Assembly: GCF_000730665.1 (NCBI RefSeq)
Contig: NZ_BBIV01000015.1
Span: forward strand, 1 to 45,925
From: Pseudomonas plecoglossicida NBRC 103162 = DSM 15088
GTDB lineage: Bacteria > Pseudomonadota > Gammaproteobacteria > Pseudomonadales > Pseudomonadaceae
Direction: 5' to 3'
Length of the DNA stretch: 45,925 nt
Shown: positions 7,929 through 15,643 of the stretch, one piece after another
Numbering within the stretch: position 1 is the first letter of the stretch
Layout of the letters: every line of letters starts with the position of its first letter
Translations under genes and position numbers: made by a program
The notes under the pieces: model-generated
Databases searched by the model: none
What the model was told of the DNA's origin: nothing
The model's input: only the letters and a program-made list of their open reading frames with translations

Positions 7929-9359
7929 TCAGGCGGAGGCTCCCGAAAGGTAGAGCAAAATCACCCCGGTTGCAGCCACGATAGTGATGTTGAGCAGCAC
8001 CAGGGCAAAGCCAAAGCGGATCAGCCCGTGTTCTTCCTCACGGTTGGCCCCGGCCAGCCCGCTGACCAGCGACAGGATCGACAACGAGCCCAACGCCCCA
8101 TGCCCTGCTGCACTGTTGGCGATGGCGGCCAGCCAAGGGCCGTGGGTACCGGACAATGCGGCAATGGAGGGCATGACCAGCGTGGCGCCGCCGACATTGG
8201 AGCTGGTGACATAGCCGGCCAACCCAGCCAGCAGTGAAACCGTCGCTGCCAGCGATACGCCGGACAGCGCCTGCAATGCCCGCTGCGCCTCGACCAGGAA
8301 GCCCGCCTTGACCATCACTTGGGACAGCAGCAGGAACAGGAACACTGTGGCCAACGGAAACCGCGCACGGACGAACAGCGATCGCCACGCAAAACCTGTG
8401 CCCTGGCGTGCTGTCATCATCAGCACCACCAGCAGCAATGCCAGCCCCGGCGACGCCAGCGGCTTCCATGACACACTCAGCCCTTGTACCACCCACAGCC
8501 CATCCCAGCCCGTCAGCAGAAACAGCCCCCGCGATGCAACGATCACCACCAGCAGCGCAAGGTACGGCCACGCTGCCCGCGGCCAGCGCACCAGTGCCCC
8601 GCGCCGCGCCCAGGAAACTCCCAGCCCCACGCAGGCCACCGCCAGCCCCGCCAGCACGCCGGAAGCTTCCGGTCCGATCCAGCGGTTGACCACATACAGC
8701 ACCGCGCTGAACAGCAGCGAGGTCAGCGCCAGCCCCAACCACGCCTGAATGCTGCGAACCCCCGCCACGGCCAGCGCCACGCAAGCGAGGCAGAGAAACA
8801 CGGGGGCACTGATCAGCGCCGAATGGCTGCCCAGCTCCTGCGCAGGCACATGGGTCAGAAGCGCGCCGATCACCGTGGCCAGCCCAAGGGTGCCCCAAGG
8901 CATCACCACCATCCCTGCCAACGCCATCTTCATGCCCTGCTGGCGCGAAAACAGCCCCATCAGCAACGGCACGGTAGCAATCAGCGACACCCCGAACCCG
9001 GTCATCGCCTCCAGCATCGGCGCCAGGCCCAGCACGATGAAGATCACCTGCATCGGCGGCGTCCACCCCAGCTCCCGCACCCACGCCCCGATCGCCTGCG
9101 GCGCGCGGGCGCGCTCGACCAGAATGGCAAAGGCCAGGCCCGCTGCAATGACGCTGCCGGTGTTGAGGAAAAGGATCAGCGTGTCCTGCACGATCGCCGC
9201 CGACACTGCGCCCGACAGCGGCTGAGCAGCACCCAGGCCCCACAGCAGCAGAACGCCGGCCACCCCGGCGAGTGCCGCCTGCACGGGAGGGCGGCGCAGC
9301 AGGAGGATCAGGGTGATCACCAGGCCTAAGGGAGAGATTTGCAGGAGCAGGGCAGCCAT
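7929..9359 (-). CDS. L-lactate permease (LctP) family transporter
   Basis: A 476-residue, very hydrophobic inner-membrane protein with about 12-14 predicted membrane segments. The segment reading MLEAMTGFGVSLIATVPLLMGL and the C-terminal part with TSSNVGGATLVMPSIAALSG and NSAAGHGALGSLSILSLVSGL match the LctP family (proton-coupled uptake of lactate, glycolate or related acids). The start at 9359 is preferred to the in-frame ATG at 9380 because AAGGA lies 9 bases before it. It is the first gene of a two-gene minus-strand operon with the MocR-type regulator. The actual substrate is unproven; pairing with a PLP-binding regulator rather than LldR hints at a non-lactate substrate. Confidence 0.82.
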   Translation of the reverse strand: MAALLLQISPLGLVITLILLLRRPPVQAALAGVAGVLLLWGLGAAQPLSGAVSAAIVQDTLILFLNTGSVIAAGLAFAILVERARAPQAIGAWVRELGWTPPMQVIFIVLGLAPMLEAMTGFGVSLIATVPLLMGLFSRQQGMKMALAGMVVMPWGTLGLATVIGALLTHVPAQELGSHSALISAPVFLCLACVALAVAGVRSIQAWLGLALTSLLFSAVLYVVNRWIGPEASGVLAGLAVACVGLGVSWARRGALVRWPRAAWPYLALLVVIVASRGLFLLTGWDGLWVVQGLSVSWKPLASPGLALLLVVLMMTARQGTGFAWRSLFVRARFPLATVFLFLLLSQVMVKAGFLVEAQRALQALSGVSLAATVSLLAGLAGYVTSSNVGGATLVMPSIAALSGTHGPWLAAIANSAAGHGALGSLSILSLVSGLAGANREEEHGLIRFGFALVLLNITIVAATGVILLYLSGASA

Positions 9360-9425
9360 GATGCGGGATCCTTCAGCCATTCAAAGGTGAGATGAAGGGT
9401 GAAGGTTGGTCACCTGCCGAAACAG

Positions 9426-9455
9426 ATACAGCAGCTGGGTGATTTTCAATACAGC
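9426..9455 (-). promoter_or_regulatory. Direct repeat GCTGTAT x2 upstream of the permease operon
   Basis: On the minus strand GCTGTAT occurs at 9455-9449 and again at 9432-9426, start to start 23 bases. A TTGAAA-like -35 hexamer lies between the repeats. Paired direct repeats near the -35 box are a usual operator form for MocR/GabR-type regulators, and the regulator gene is in this operon. Assignment as its operator is inference. Confidence 0.35.
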
Positions 9456-9486
9456 CGCACCTCCGTCCTGAGGTCGATGCCGAACC

Positions 9487-9527
9487 TGTAGGAGCGGGCT
9501 TGCCCGCGATGGGCTGCAAAGCAGCCC
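9487..9527. repeat. Single REP unit of a different core type
   Basis: TGTAGGAGCGGGCTTGCCCG at 9487-9506 continues to CGAT, followed by a GGGCTGC/GCAGCCC hairpin (9511-9527). The core is GCGGGC..GCCCGC, unlike the GCCGGC core of most other REP copies in the window, and resembles the REP type common in other P. putida strains. It lies beside the relBE remnant. Confidence 0.7.
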
Positions 9528-9540
9528 CTGCACCCAGTGA

Positions 9541-9593
9541 AATGACGAGATGCGCTTGCGCTGTTCCTGCCAATGGTAGTGTAATGACGAATG
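9541..9593 (+). promoter_or_regulatory. Candidate relB promoter flanked by direct repeats
   Basis: TTGCGC (9556-9561) and TGTAAT (9580-9585) are separated by 18 bases, a plausible sigma-70 promoter. The sequence AATGACGA occurs at 9541-9548 and again at 9583-9590, 42 bases apart (about four helical turns), one copy overlapping the -10 box. RelB-type antitoxins usually repress their own promoter, so these repeats are candidate operator half-sites. Confidence 0.4.
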
Positions 9594-9616
9594 TCTTTAC
9601 CTTGGAGGATCAGGCC

Positions 9617-9856
9617 ATGGCATCCATCAATGTCCGCGTCGACGATGAACTGAAGGCTCGCGCCTACCAGGAGTTGGAGCGTCTGGGGGTGACTCCATCC
9701 GAACTCATGCGCCAAGCGCTGCAATACGTGGCTGAACGGGGCAAGCTGCCTTTCCGACCGGTGTTGATGAGCGAGGAAGATGAAGACCTGATCGCAACGG
9801 TGAGCGAGCGCCTGGCCGCCCCGCAACGCGTGAAGGTAAAACTGGATGACCTATAG
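9617..9856 (+). CDS. RelB/DinJ-family antitoxin
   Basis: A 79-residue protein whose N-terminal MASINVRVDDELKARAYQEL and following helices (SELMRQALQYVAERGKLPF) match the ribbon-helix-helix RelB/DinJ family. Such proteins bind and neutralise a RelE-type mRNA interferase and repress their operon. The ATG at 9617 has GGAGGA 7 bases upstream, which decides it over an upstream in-frame ATG (at 9584). The coding frame overlaps the toxin start at 9846 by 11 bases, the usual coupling in this family. The toxin reading frame is broken, so the antitoxin may be an orphan here. Confidence 0.85.
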   Translation: MASINVRVDDELKARAYQELERLGVTPSELMRQALQYVAERGKLPFRPVLMSEEDEDLIATVSERLAAPQRVKVKLDDL

Positions 9857-10134
9857 TCTCGAGTTCGATTCGCGCGCACTGTAAAGAATGGAAAAAGCTG
9901 GGGGATACCGTCCGCCAGCAGTTCAAGAAAAAGCTGGCTGAGATCCTGCTCAATCCCCGTGTCGAGGCAAACAGACTTCATGCTTTGCCAGACTGCTACA
10001 AGATCAAGCTGCGAAGCAGCGGCTACCGTTTGGTTTACCAAGTAATCGACAAAGAGATCGTCGTATTCGTCGTGGCTGTTGATCGTCGCGAACGCGATCA
10101 GGTTTACCGCAAGGCGGCAGAGCGCCTGGACTGA
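9846..10134 (+). pseudogene. relE-type toxin with a one-base frameshift
   Basis: Translation from ATG 9846 gives MTYSLEFDSRAL and then a TAA stop at 9882-9884. Dropping a single T at 9882 restores an open frame of about 95 residues to the TGA at 10132: KEWKKLGDTVRQQFKKKLAE, then LLNPRVEANRLHALPDCYKI, then LRSSGYRLVYQVIDKEIVVF and VVAVDRRERDQVYRKAAERLD. That reading is a full-length RelE/ParE-superfamily toxin with the expected C-terminal basic residues. Hence one inserted base inactivates the gene, unless it is a sequencing error or a programmed frameshift. No downstream start in the toxin frame restores the missing N-terminal strand. It overlaps relB by 11 bases. Confidence 0.85.
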
Positions 10135-10200
10135 ACATGCATGGCGCATTTCCTGGGAAAGCAACAATCCTGCTCAAAATCCCAAGGCCTTGTTCGACCC

Positions 10201-10215
10201 CTGTGGGAGCCGGCT
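10201..10215. repeat. Truncated REP fragment
   Basis: CTGTGGGAGCCGGCT is the outer half of the common REP unit of this window; the rest is replaced by unrelated sequence. A decayed copy between the relE remnant and the nrdB terminator. Confidence 0.55.
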
Positions 10216-10271
10216 GAATCCTGCTTCATGAAGATCAAGAATGACTTTCCCGGTAATCCGTGAAGAACCAT

Positions 10272-10299
10272 AAAAAAGGCTGCCAATCGGCAGCCTTTT
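10272..10299 (-). terminator. Rho-independent terminator of nrdB
   Basis: Stem AAAAGGCTGCC / GGCAGCCTTTT with a 4-base loop; on the minus strand it ends in a run of six T. It lies 20 bases beyond the nrdB stop. Confidence 0.9.
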
Positions 10300-10318
10300 C
10301 GATGATAAGCCCGGACAA

Positions 10319-11569
10319 TCAATCCCAGCTCAACGCCCCACCCGTCTGATACTCGATCACCCGCGTCTCGAAGAAGTTCTTCTCCTTCTTCAAGTCCATG
10401 ATCTCGCTCATCCACGGGAACGGGTTGGTAGTGCCCGGGTACTCTTCCTTCAGACCAATCTGGGTCAGGCGACGGTTGGCGATGAACTTGAGGTAGTCCT
10501 CCATCATCGCCGCGTTCATGCCCAGCACGCCGCGAGGCATGGTGTCGCGCGCGTATTCGATCTCCAGCTGGGTCCCTTGCAGGATCATCTGGGTCGCTTC
10601 TTCCTTCATCGCCGCATCCCACAGGTGCGGGTTCTCGATCTTGATCTGGTTGATCACGTCGATACCGAAGTTCAGGTGCATCGACTCGTCACGCAGGATG
10701 TACTGGAACTGCTCGGCAACGCCGGTCATCTTGTTGCGGCGGCCCATGGACAGGATCTGGGTGAAGCCGCAGTAGAAGAAGATGCCTTCCAGAACGCAGT
10801 AGTAGGCGATCAGGTTGCGCAGCAGCTCTTTGTCGGTCTCGACGGTGCCGGTGTTGAATTCCGGGTCGGAGATCGCGCGGGTGTACTTCAGGCCCCAGGC
10901 GGCTTTCTTCGCGACCGACGGGATCTCGTGGTACATGTTGAAGATCTCGCCTTCATCCATGCCCAGCGACTCGATGCAGTACTGGTAGGCGTGGGTGTGG
11001 ATCGCTTCTTCGAAGGCCTGGCGCAGGATGTACTGGCGGCACTCCGGGTTGGTGATCAGGCGGTACACGGCCAGGGCCAGGTTGTTGGCGACCAGCGAGT
11101 CGGCGGTGGAGAAGAAGCCGAGGTTGCGCATGACGATGCGGCGTTCGTCTTCGGTCAGGCCGTCCTGGCTCTTCCACAAGGCGATGTCGGCGGTCATGTT
11201 GACCTCTTGCGGCATCCAGTGGTTGGCGCAGCCGTCGAGGTACTTCTGCCAGGCCCAGTCGTACTTGAACGGTACCAGCTGGTTGAGGTCGGCGCGGCAG
11301 TTGATCATGCGCTTCTCATCGACCGCGACGCGGGCCGAGGAGCCTTCCAGCTCGGCCAGGCCTTCGGCGATGTCGAGGGCGTCGAGGGCGGCCTTGGCAC
11401 GTTTCACGGCTTCGGAATCGGAAGCGGTGGCAGCACGGGCTTCCAGGGCGGCGGCACCGCCGGCGCTGTCCAGTTTGTCCAGGGTTGCAGCGGCGTTGGC
11501 CTGTGCAGGGGTGGCGCCTTTGGCGGCGACTTCACCGTCTTCCTTGTCGAATTCGTCCCAGCTCAGCAT
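10319..11569 (-). CDS. nrdB: Ribonucleoside-diphosphate reductase, class Ia beta subunit
   Basis: A 416-residue R2 protein that houses the diiron/tyrosyl-radical cofactor needed by NrdA to reduce ribonucleotides. Residues about 1-90 are an Ala-rich, acidic extension typical of Pseudomonas NrdB; the ferritin-like core follows, with metal-ligand segments [16 protein letters not shown] and [15 protein letters not shown]. The C-terminal tail GGALSWD should bind NrdA. AGGAG lies 9 bases before the ATG. It is downstream of nrdA on the same strand but separated from it by about 770 bases with a terminator and a small gene, so it probably has its own promoter as well. Confidence 0.98.
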   Translation of the reverse strand: MLSWDEFDKEDGEVAAKGATPAQANAAATLDKLDSAGGAAALEARAATASDSEAVKRAKAALDALDIAEGLAELEGSSARVAVDEKRMINCRADLNQLVPFKYDWAWQKYLDGCANHWMPQEVNMTADIALWKSQDGLTEDERRIVMRNLGFFSTADSLVANNLALAVYRLITNPECRQYILRQAFEEAIHTHAYQYCIESLGMDEGEIFNMYHEIPSVAKKAAWGLKYTRAISDPEFNTGTVETDKELLRNLIAYYCVLEGIFFYCGFTQILSMGRRNKMTGVAEQFQYILRDESMHLNFGIDVINQIKIENPHLWDAAMKEEATQMILQGTQLEIEYARDTMPRGVLGMNAAMMEDYLKFIANRRLTQIGLKEEYPGTTNPFPWMSEIMDLKKEKNFFETRVIEYQTGGALSWD

Positions 11570-12073
11570 GGTGATTGGCTCCTGCTTGAGGGTTGCCCTG
11601 GGGCAACCGGTTGGATTTTAAGAATGTGATGCCTGACGCAAGGCCGTTACGGCGAATGGACAGCTCGAGAGGCTGACTCTCGTTACATCTGGATTCGTGC
11701 CTGGCCAGGCCTCGGGGGAGGGGCCAGGGACTTGAATGGTGTGCCCTTTTCAGAGGGGGCGAAGTATACCGGAATTCGCTATCGATCGGGGGCGGGAGTC
11801 CTGCGGGCGAAGGTAATATTTCGACCGGTTCTGTACGCTTCCGTTCAGTTGGCTCGGGTCGTCTTGCATGGGGGGAGAGTGTAGCGTCAACCTATATGTT
11901 GTGCCAGTTTAAATTTTCAGGCACATCATGTGGTGTTTTGGTGGGTTTGGCCGTTAGGCGCTGTGTTGCCTGAGCGGGCCTCATCGCCGGCAAGCCGGCT
12001 CCCACAGAGACCGCGTTGTGCAGCATACCTGTGGGGGCCGGCTTGCCGGCGATCAGGCCCGTTCAGGCGGCCA
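11570..12073 (-). other. Long leader between the 43-codon gene and nrdB
   Basis: About 500 bases without a convincing gene. It contains an inverted REP pair (11968-12068), an odd palindrome CACAT-C-ATGTG (11922-11932), an AT-rich stretch and a degenerate NrdR-box-like palindrome around 11887-11902 (AACCTATATGTT core). The nrdB promoter is probably in 11880-11940; the nrdB leader would then be over 300 bases. Confidence 0.45.
11968..12068. repeat. Inverted REP pair
   Basis: Two nearly complementary arms of about 40 bases (11968-12007 and 12029-12068), each with the GCCGGCAAGCCGGC-type core, and a loop of about 21 bases. It lies 5 bases beyond the stop of the 43-codon gene and may act as its terminator or mRNA stabiliser. 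Confidence 0.88.
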
Positions 12074-12205
12074 CTAACCGCATCGCTTGCGCAGCGTCTC
12101 GACCACATGGGTCTTGGGATGCTTGCGGGCTTCTTCCACCGACGTGAAGCGGCCGGTTTGCGCATTGCGGCCAATCTTGCGAGTGATCACTTTTTTCCGT
12201 GCCAT
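12074..12205 (-). CDS. Small basic protein (43 residues) between nrdA and nrdB
   Basis: A 43-residue basic protein beginning MARKKVITRKIGRNAQTGRF and ending with VETLRKRCG. The pattern ITRK.GRNAQTGRFTSVEEARKHPKTHVVETLRK resembles short conserved proteins known in many proteobacteria that have an ITRNAKTGQF-like motif and no assigned function. On the minus strand AAGGACCTAGCCC precedes the ATG (AAGGA 8 bases away), a good ribosome site. It lies 140 bases after the nrdA stop, behind the nrdA terminator, and 504 bases before nrdB. Whether it is tied to ribonucleotide reductase is unknown. Confidence 0.75.
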   Translation of the reverse strand: MARKKVITRKIGRNAQTGRFTSVEEARKHPKTHVVETLRKRCG

Positions 12206-12292
12206 GGGCTAGGTCCTTGTTGAGAGGTCCTGTCTGTGTACCAAGCCGTGCGAGCGGTGGACAAAGGGCAGGGCTTCTCAGTGGCGCGGATA

Positions 12293-12338
12293 CAAAAATG
12301 CCGCAAAAGGGGTACCCGAGGGCACCCCTTTGCGGCAT
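12293..12338 (-). terminator. Strong rho-independent terminator of nrdA
   Basis: A long hairpin with arms ATGCCGCAAAGGGGTGCC and GTACCCCTTTTGCGGCAT (one mismatch, one bulge) and a 5-base loop, followed on the minus strand by TTTTT. It starts 8 bases after the nrdA stop, so most nrdA transcripts should end before the 43-codon gene and nrdB. Confidence 0.92.
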
Positions 12339-12345
12339 CAGTGCC

Positions 12346-15225
12346 TTACTGGCAGGCTTCGCAATCCGGCTCGTCGATGGCGCAAGCCTTCGGTACCGGG
12401 GCCGGGCCGGCGGCCTGGGCCGGGGCGCTGTCGCCACCGCTGGACACGGCGTTGAGCTTGCCGGTGTTGATGGTCGACTTCTCGGTGCTGGTCGCGGCCA
12501 GGGCACGGAGGTAGTAGGTGGTCTTCAGACCACGGTACCAGGCCATGCGGTAGGTCACGTCCAGCTTCTTGCCCGAAGCGCCGGCGATGTACAGGTTCAG
12601 CGACTGGGCCTGGTCGATCCACTTCTGGCGACGGCTTGCTGCGTCGACGATCCACTTGGTCTCGACTTCGAACGCGGTGGCGTACAGGTCCTTCAGCTCT
12701 TGCGGGATACGCTCGATCTGCTGCACCGAACCGTCGTAGTACTTCAGGTCGTTGATCATGACCGAGTCCCACAGGCCGCGGGCCTTCAGGTCGCGGACCA
12801 GGTACGGGTTGATCACGGTGAACTCGCCCGACAGGTTCGATTTCACGTACAGGTTCTGGTAGGTCGGCTCGATGGACTGCGACACGCCGGTGATGTTGGC
12901 GATGGTCGCGGTCGGCGCGATGGCCATGATGTTCGAGTTACGAATGCCTTTCTGTACGCGGGCACGGACCGGCGCCCAGTCCAGGGTCTCTTCCAGGTTG
13001 ACGTCGATGTACTTCTGGCCACGGGCCTCGATCAGGATCTGTTGCGAATCCAGCGGCAGGATGCCCTTGGACCACAGCGAACCCTGGAAGGTCTCGTAGG
13101 CACCGCGCTCGTCGGCCAGGTCGCAGGAAGCCTGGATGGCGAAGTAGCTGACCGCTTCCATCGACTTGTCGGCGAACGCCACGGCGGCATCGGAGCCGTA
13201 CGGGATGTGCTGCAGGTACAGCGCGTCCTGGAAGCCCATGATGCCCAGGCCGACCGGGCGGTGCTTGAAGTTCGAGTTGCGCGCTTGCGGCACCGAGTAG
13301 TAGTTGATGTCGATCACGTTGTCGAGCATGCGCACGGCGGTGTTCACGGTGCGTTGCAGCTTGGCGGTGTCCAGCTTGCCGTCAACGATGTGGTTCGGCA
13401 GGTTGATCGAGCCCAGGTTGCAGACAGCGATCTCGTCCTTGTTGGTGTTCAAGGTGATCTCGGTGCACAGGTTCGAGCTGTGGACCACGCCCACGTGCTG
13501 CTGCGGCGAACGCAGGTTGCACGGGTCCTTGAAGGTCAGCCATGGGTGGCCGGTCTCGAACAGCATCGACAGCATCTTGCGCCACAGGTCTTTGGCCTGG
13601 ATGGTCTTGAACACCTTGATCTTGTTGTACTCGGTCAGGGCTTCGTAGTACTCGTAGCGCTCTTCGAAGGCCTTGCCGGTCAGGTCGTGCAGGTCTGGCA
13701 CTTCCGATGGCGAGAACAGGGTCCACTTGCCGTCATCGAAGACGCGCTTCATGAACAGGTCAGGGATCCAGTTGGCAGTGTTCATGTCGTGGGTACGACG
13801 ACGATCGTCACCGGTGTTCTTGCGCAGCTCGATGAACTCTTCGATGTCCAGGTGCCAGGTTTCCAGGTAGGCGCAGACCGCCCCCTTGCGCTTGCCGCCC
13901 TGGTTGACCGCCACGGCGGTGTCGTTGACCACTTTCAGGAACGGTACGACGCCCTGGGACTTGCCGTTGGTGCCCTTGATGTAGGAGCCCAGTGCACGCA
14001 CAGGGGTCCAGTCGTTGCCCAGGCCACCAGCGAATTTCGACAGCATGGCGTTGTCGTGGATCGCGTGGTAGATGCCCGACAGGTCGTCCGGCACGGTGGT
14101 CAGGTAGCAGCTCGACAGCTGCGGACGCAGGGTGCCGGCGTTGAACAGGGTCGGGGTCGAGGCCATGTAGTCGAAGGACGACAACAGGTTGTAGAACTCG
14201 ATCGCGCGGGCTTCCTTGTCTTTCTCTTCCAGCGCCAGGCCCATGGCCACACGCATGAAGAATACCTGCGGCAGTTCGAAGCGCACGCCATCCTTGTGGA
14301 TGAAGTAGCGGTCGTAGAGGGTCTGCAGGCCCAGGTAGGTGAACTGCTGGTCGCGCTCGTGGTTGATCGCCTTGCCCAGTTTTTCCAGGTCGAAGTCGGC
14401 CAGAGCAGGGTTCAGCAGTTCGAACTCGATACCTTTGGCGACGTAGGCCGGCAAGGCCTTGGCGTACAGGTCGGCCATCTCGTGGTGGGTGGCGCTGTCG
14501 GCTACGTTGAGGAAGCCCAGGCCTTCGGCGCGCAGGGTATCCATCAGCAGGCGGGCGGTGACGAACGAGTAGTTCGGCTCACGCTCGACCAGGGTACGGG
14601 CGGTCATCACCAGGGCGGTGTTGACGTCCTTGATGGCCACGCCGTCGTACAGGTTCTTCAGGGTTTCGCGCTGGATCAGGTCGCCATCGACTTCGGCCAG
14701 GCCTTCGCAGGCTTCGCTGATGATGGTGTTCAGGCGCGCCATGTCCAGCGGCGCCAGGCTGCCGTCGGCCAGGGTGATGCGGATGCTCGGGTGCGGCTCG
14801 ACCACGGCGTCGGTGTTGGCGCGGGTGGCGCGCTCTTTCGCACGCTGGTCGCGGTAGATCACGTAGTCGCGGGCGACCTTCTGCTCGCCGGCACGCATCA
14901 GGGCCAGTTCGACCTGGTCCTGGATTTCTTCGATGTGGATGGTGCCACCCGATGGCATGCGACGCTTGAACGTGGCGGTGACCTGCTCGGTCAGGCGTGC
15001 GACGGTGTCGTGGATGCGCGACGAGGCAGCGGCGGTGCCGCCTTCAACTGCGAGGAACGCCTTGGTGATGGCCACGGTGATCTTGTCGTCGGTGTAGGGG
15101 ACGACAGTGCCGTTACGCTTGATCACGCGCAGTTGGCCCGGAGCGGTGGCAGCCAGATCCTGGTTGGAATCGGCGGCCTGCGGCACCTTGGCCTGCGGGT
15201 TCTCGCGAGTTGTGTCGGTTTGCAT
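12346..15225 (-). CDS. nrdA: Ribonucleoside-diphosphate reductase, class Ia alpha subunit
   Basis: A 959-residue catalytic subunit, longer than the roughly 760 residues of E. coli NrdA because of two N-terminal ATP-cone regions (about 32-135, beginning LRVIKRNGTVVPYTDDKITV, and about 150-245, beginning IRITLADGSLAPLDMARLN), as known in Pseudomonas NrdA. The catalytic barrel follows, with SSCYLT and NLCTEITLNT, which carry active-site cysteines, and the tail CAIDEPDCEACQ holds the redox-shuttle cysteines. It makes dNDPs with NrdB. GGAG lies about 10 bases before the ATG. Its promoter region carries paired NrdR boxes and a DnaA box. Confidence 0.98.
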   Translation of the reverse strand: MQTDTTRENPQAKVPQAADSNQDLAATAPGQLRVIKRNGTVVPYTDDKITVAITKAFLAVEGGTAAASSRIHDTVARLTEQVTATFKRRMPSGGTIHIEEIQDQVELALMRAGEQKVARDYVIYRDQRAKERATRANTDAVVEPHPSIRITLADGSLAPLDMARLNTIISEACEGLAEVDGDLIQRETLKNLYDGVAIKDVNTALVMTARTLVEREPNYSFVTARLLMDTLRAEGLGFLNVADSATHHEMADLYAKALPAYVAKGIEFELLNPALADFDLEKLGKAINHERDQQFTYLGLQTLYDRYFIHKDGVRFELPQVFFMRVAMGLALEEKDKEARAIEFYNLLSSFDYMASTPTLFNAGTLRPQLSSCYLTTVPDDLSGIYHAIHDNAMLSKFAGGLGNDWTPVRALGSYIKGTNGKSQGVVPFLKVVNDTAVAVNQGGKRKGAVCAYLETWHLDIEEFIELRKNTGDDRRRTHDMNTANWIPDLFMKRVFDDGKWTLFSPSEVPDLHDLTGKAFEERYEYYEALTEYNKIKVFKTIQAKDLWRKMLSMLFETGHPWLTFKDPCNLRSPQQHVGVVHSSNLCTEITLNTNKDEIAVCNLGSINLPNHIVDGKLDTAKLQRTVNTAVRMLDNVIDINYYSVPQARNSNFKHRPVGLGIMGFQDALYLQHIPYGSDAAVAFADKSMEAVSYFAIQASCDLADERGAYETFQGSLWSKGILPLDSQQILIEARGQKYIDVNLEETLDWAPVRARVQKGIRNSNIMAIAPTATIANITGVSQSIEPTYQNLYVKSNLSGEFTVINPYLVRDLKARGLWDSVMINDLKYYDGSVQQIERIPQELKDLYATAFEVETKWIVDAASRRQKWIDQAQSLNLYIAGASGKKLDVTYRMAWYRGLKTTYYLRALAATSTEKSTINTGKLNAVSSGGDSAPAQAAGPAPVPKACAIDEPDCEACQ

Positions 15226-15560
15226 GGGTGGGTGTCTCCACAGTTTCTATATTGTTCAGGCGCCTTTTGGGCGCCCACCGTTCCGTCCACTTGCTCGATG
15301 ACCCGGGTGGGGATGCGGCATGCGCGCGCATCCGACCGCTCGGGCGTACCGACTTCGGGACAGACTCAGGAAATGGGGGCAATAAGCTTGCCGCTCCCTG
15401 GCCGAAGTCAAAGGCTATGGGGCACTGCTGGCAAGCAGGCCCGAAAGCTGTTGTTCTCCAATCTTCCGCTGGAGCGGTTTGGCTGGTGAAACCACGCTAA
15501 GTTCAGCAGGAAAAAGCGCTTGAATTTCCGTACCGAGTTGTGTTTGAGATTTTGGCTCAA
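15226..15560 (-). other. nrdA 5' leader region
   Basis: If the promoter at 15596-15624 is used, the nrdA mRNA has a leader of about 360 bases. It contains a GGCGCC/GGGCGCC hairpin near 15261-15279 close to the start codon. No convincing ORF was found on either strand. The length leaves room for post-transcriptional control. Confidence 0.45.
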
Positions 15561-15576
15561 ACCCAATATCTAGTGG
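15561..15576. promoter_or_regulatory. NrdR box 1
   Basis: ACCCAATATCTAGTGG matches the NrdR palindrome consensus (aCaCwAtATaTwGtGt) at about 13 of 16 positions. With box 2 it forms the standard tandem arrangement with a 15-base linker. NrdR represses nrd genes according to dNTP/ATP levels. Confidence 0.82.
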
Positions 15577-15591
15577 TTTGCTGCATTGGGG

Positions 15592-15607
15592 ATACAAGAT
15601 AATGCGG
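15592..15607. promoter_or_regulatory. NrdR box 2, overlapping the nrdA -10
   Basis: ATACAAGATAATGCGG matches the NrdR consensus at about 11 of 16 positions. It begins 31 bases after box 1, so both sites face the same side of the helix, and it covers the proposed -10 box at 15596-15601. Confidence 0.72.
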
Positions 15608-15624
15608 TCTTGGGGTCTTTGCAA
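15596..15624 (-). promoter_or_regulatory. Candidate nrdA sigma-70 promoter
   Basis: On the minus strand TTGCAA (15624-15619) and TATCTT (15601-15596) are spaced by 17 bases. The overlap of the -10 with NrdR box 2 and a DnaA box just upstream of the -35 support this placement. Confidence 0.6.
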
Positions 15625-15634
15625 GGCGAGCGCC

Positions 15635-15643
15635 TGTGGATAA
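15635..15643. promoter_or_regulatory. Perfect DnaA box upstream of nrdA
   Basis: TGTGGATAA is the complement of the high-affinity DnaA box TTATCCACA. It lies 10 bases upstream of the proposed nrdA -35. DnaA control of nrdAB is established in E. coli; here it would link dNTP synthesis with replication initiation. Confidence 0.72.

Noticed and set aside
9888..9950. Restart of the broken toxin at the ATG at 9888
   Set aside because: That ATG is in the pre-shift frame and soon meets a stop; it does not enter the toxin frame.
11887..11933. A second pair of NrdR boxes before nrdB
   Set aside because: The first palindrome matches only about 10 of 16 positions and the partner about 7 of 16; noted only as a weak candidate.
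12199..15489. A 1096-codon open frame antisense to nrdA
   Set aside because: The nrdA frame on the other strand is certain; long antisense frames are common in GC-rich DNA with strong codon bias, and the product (rich in Val, Gly, Gln, Asp) looks like no protein.
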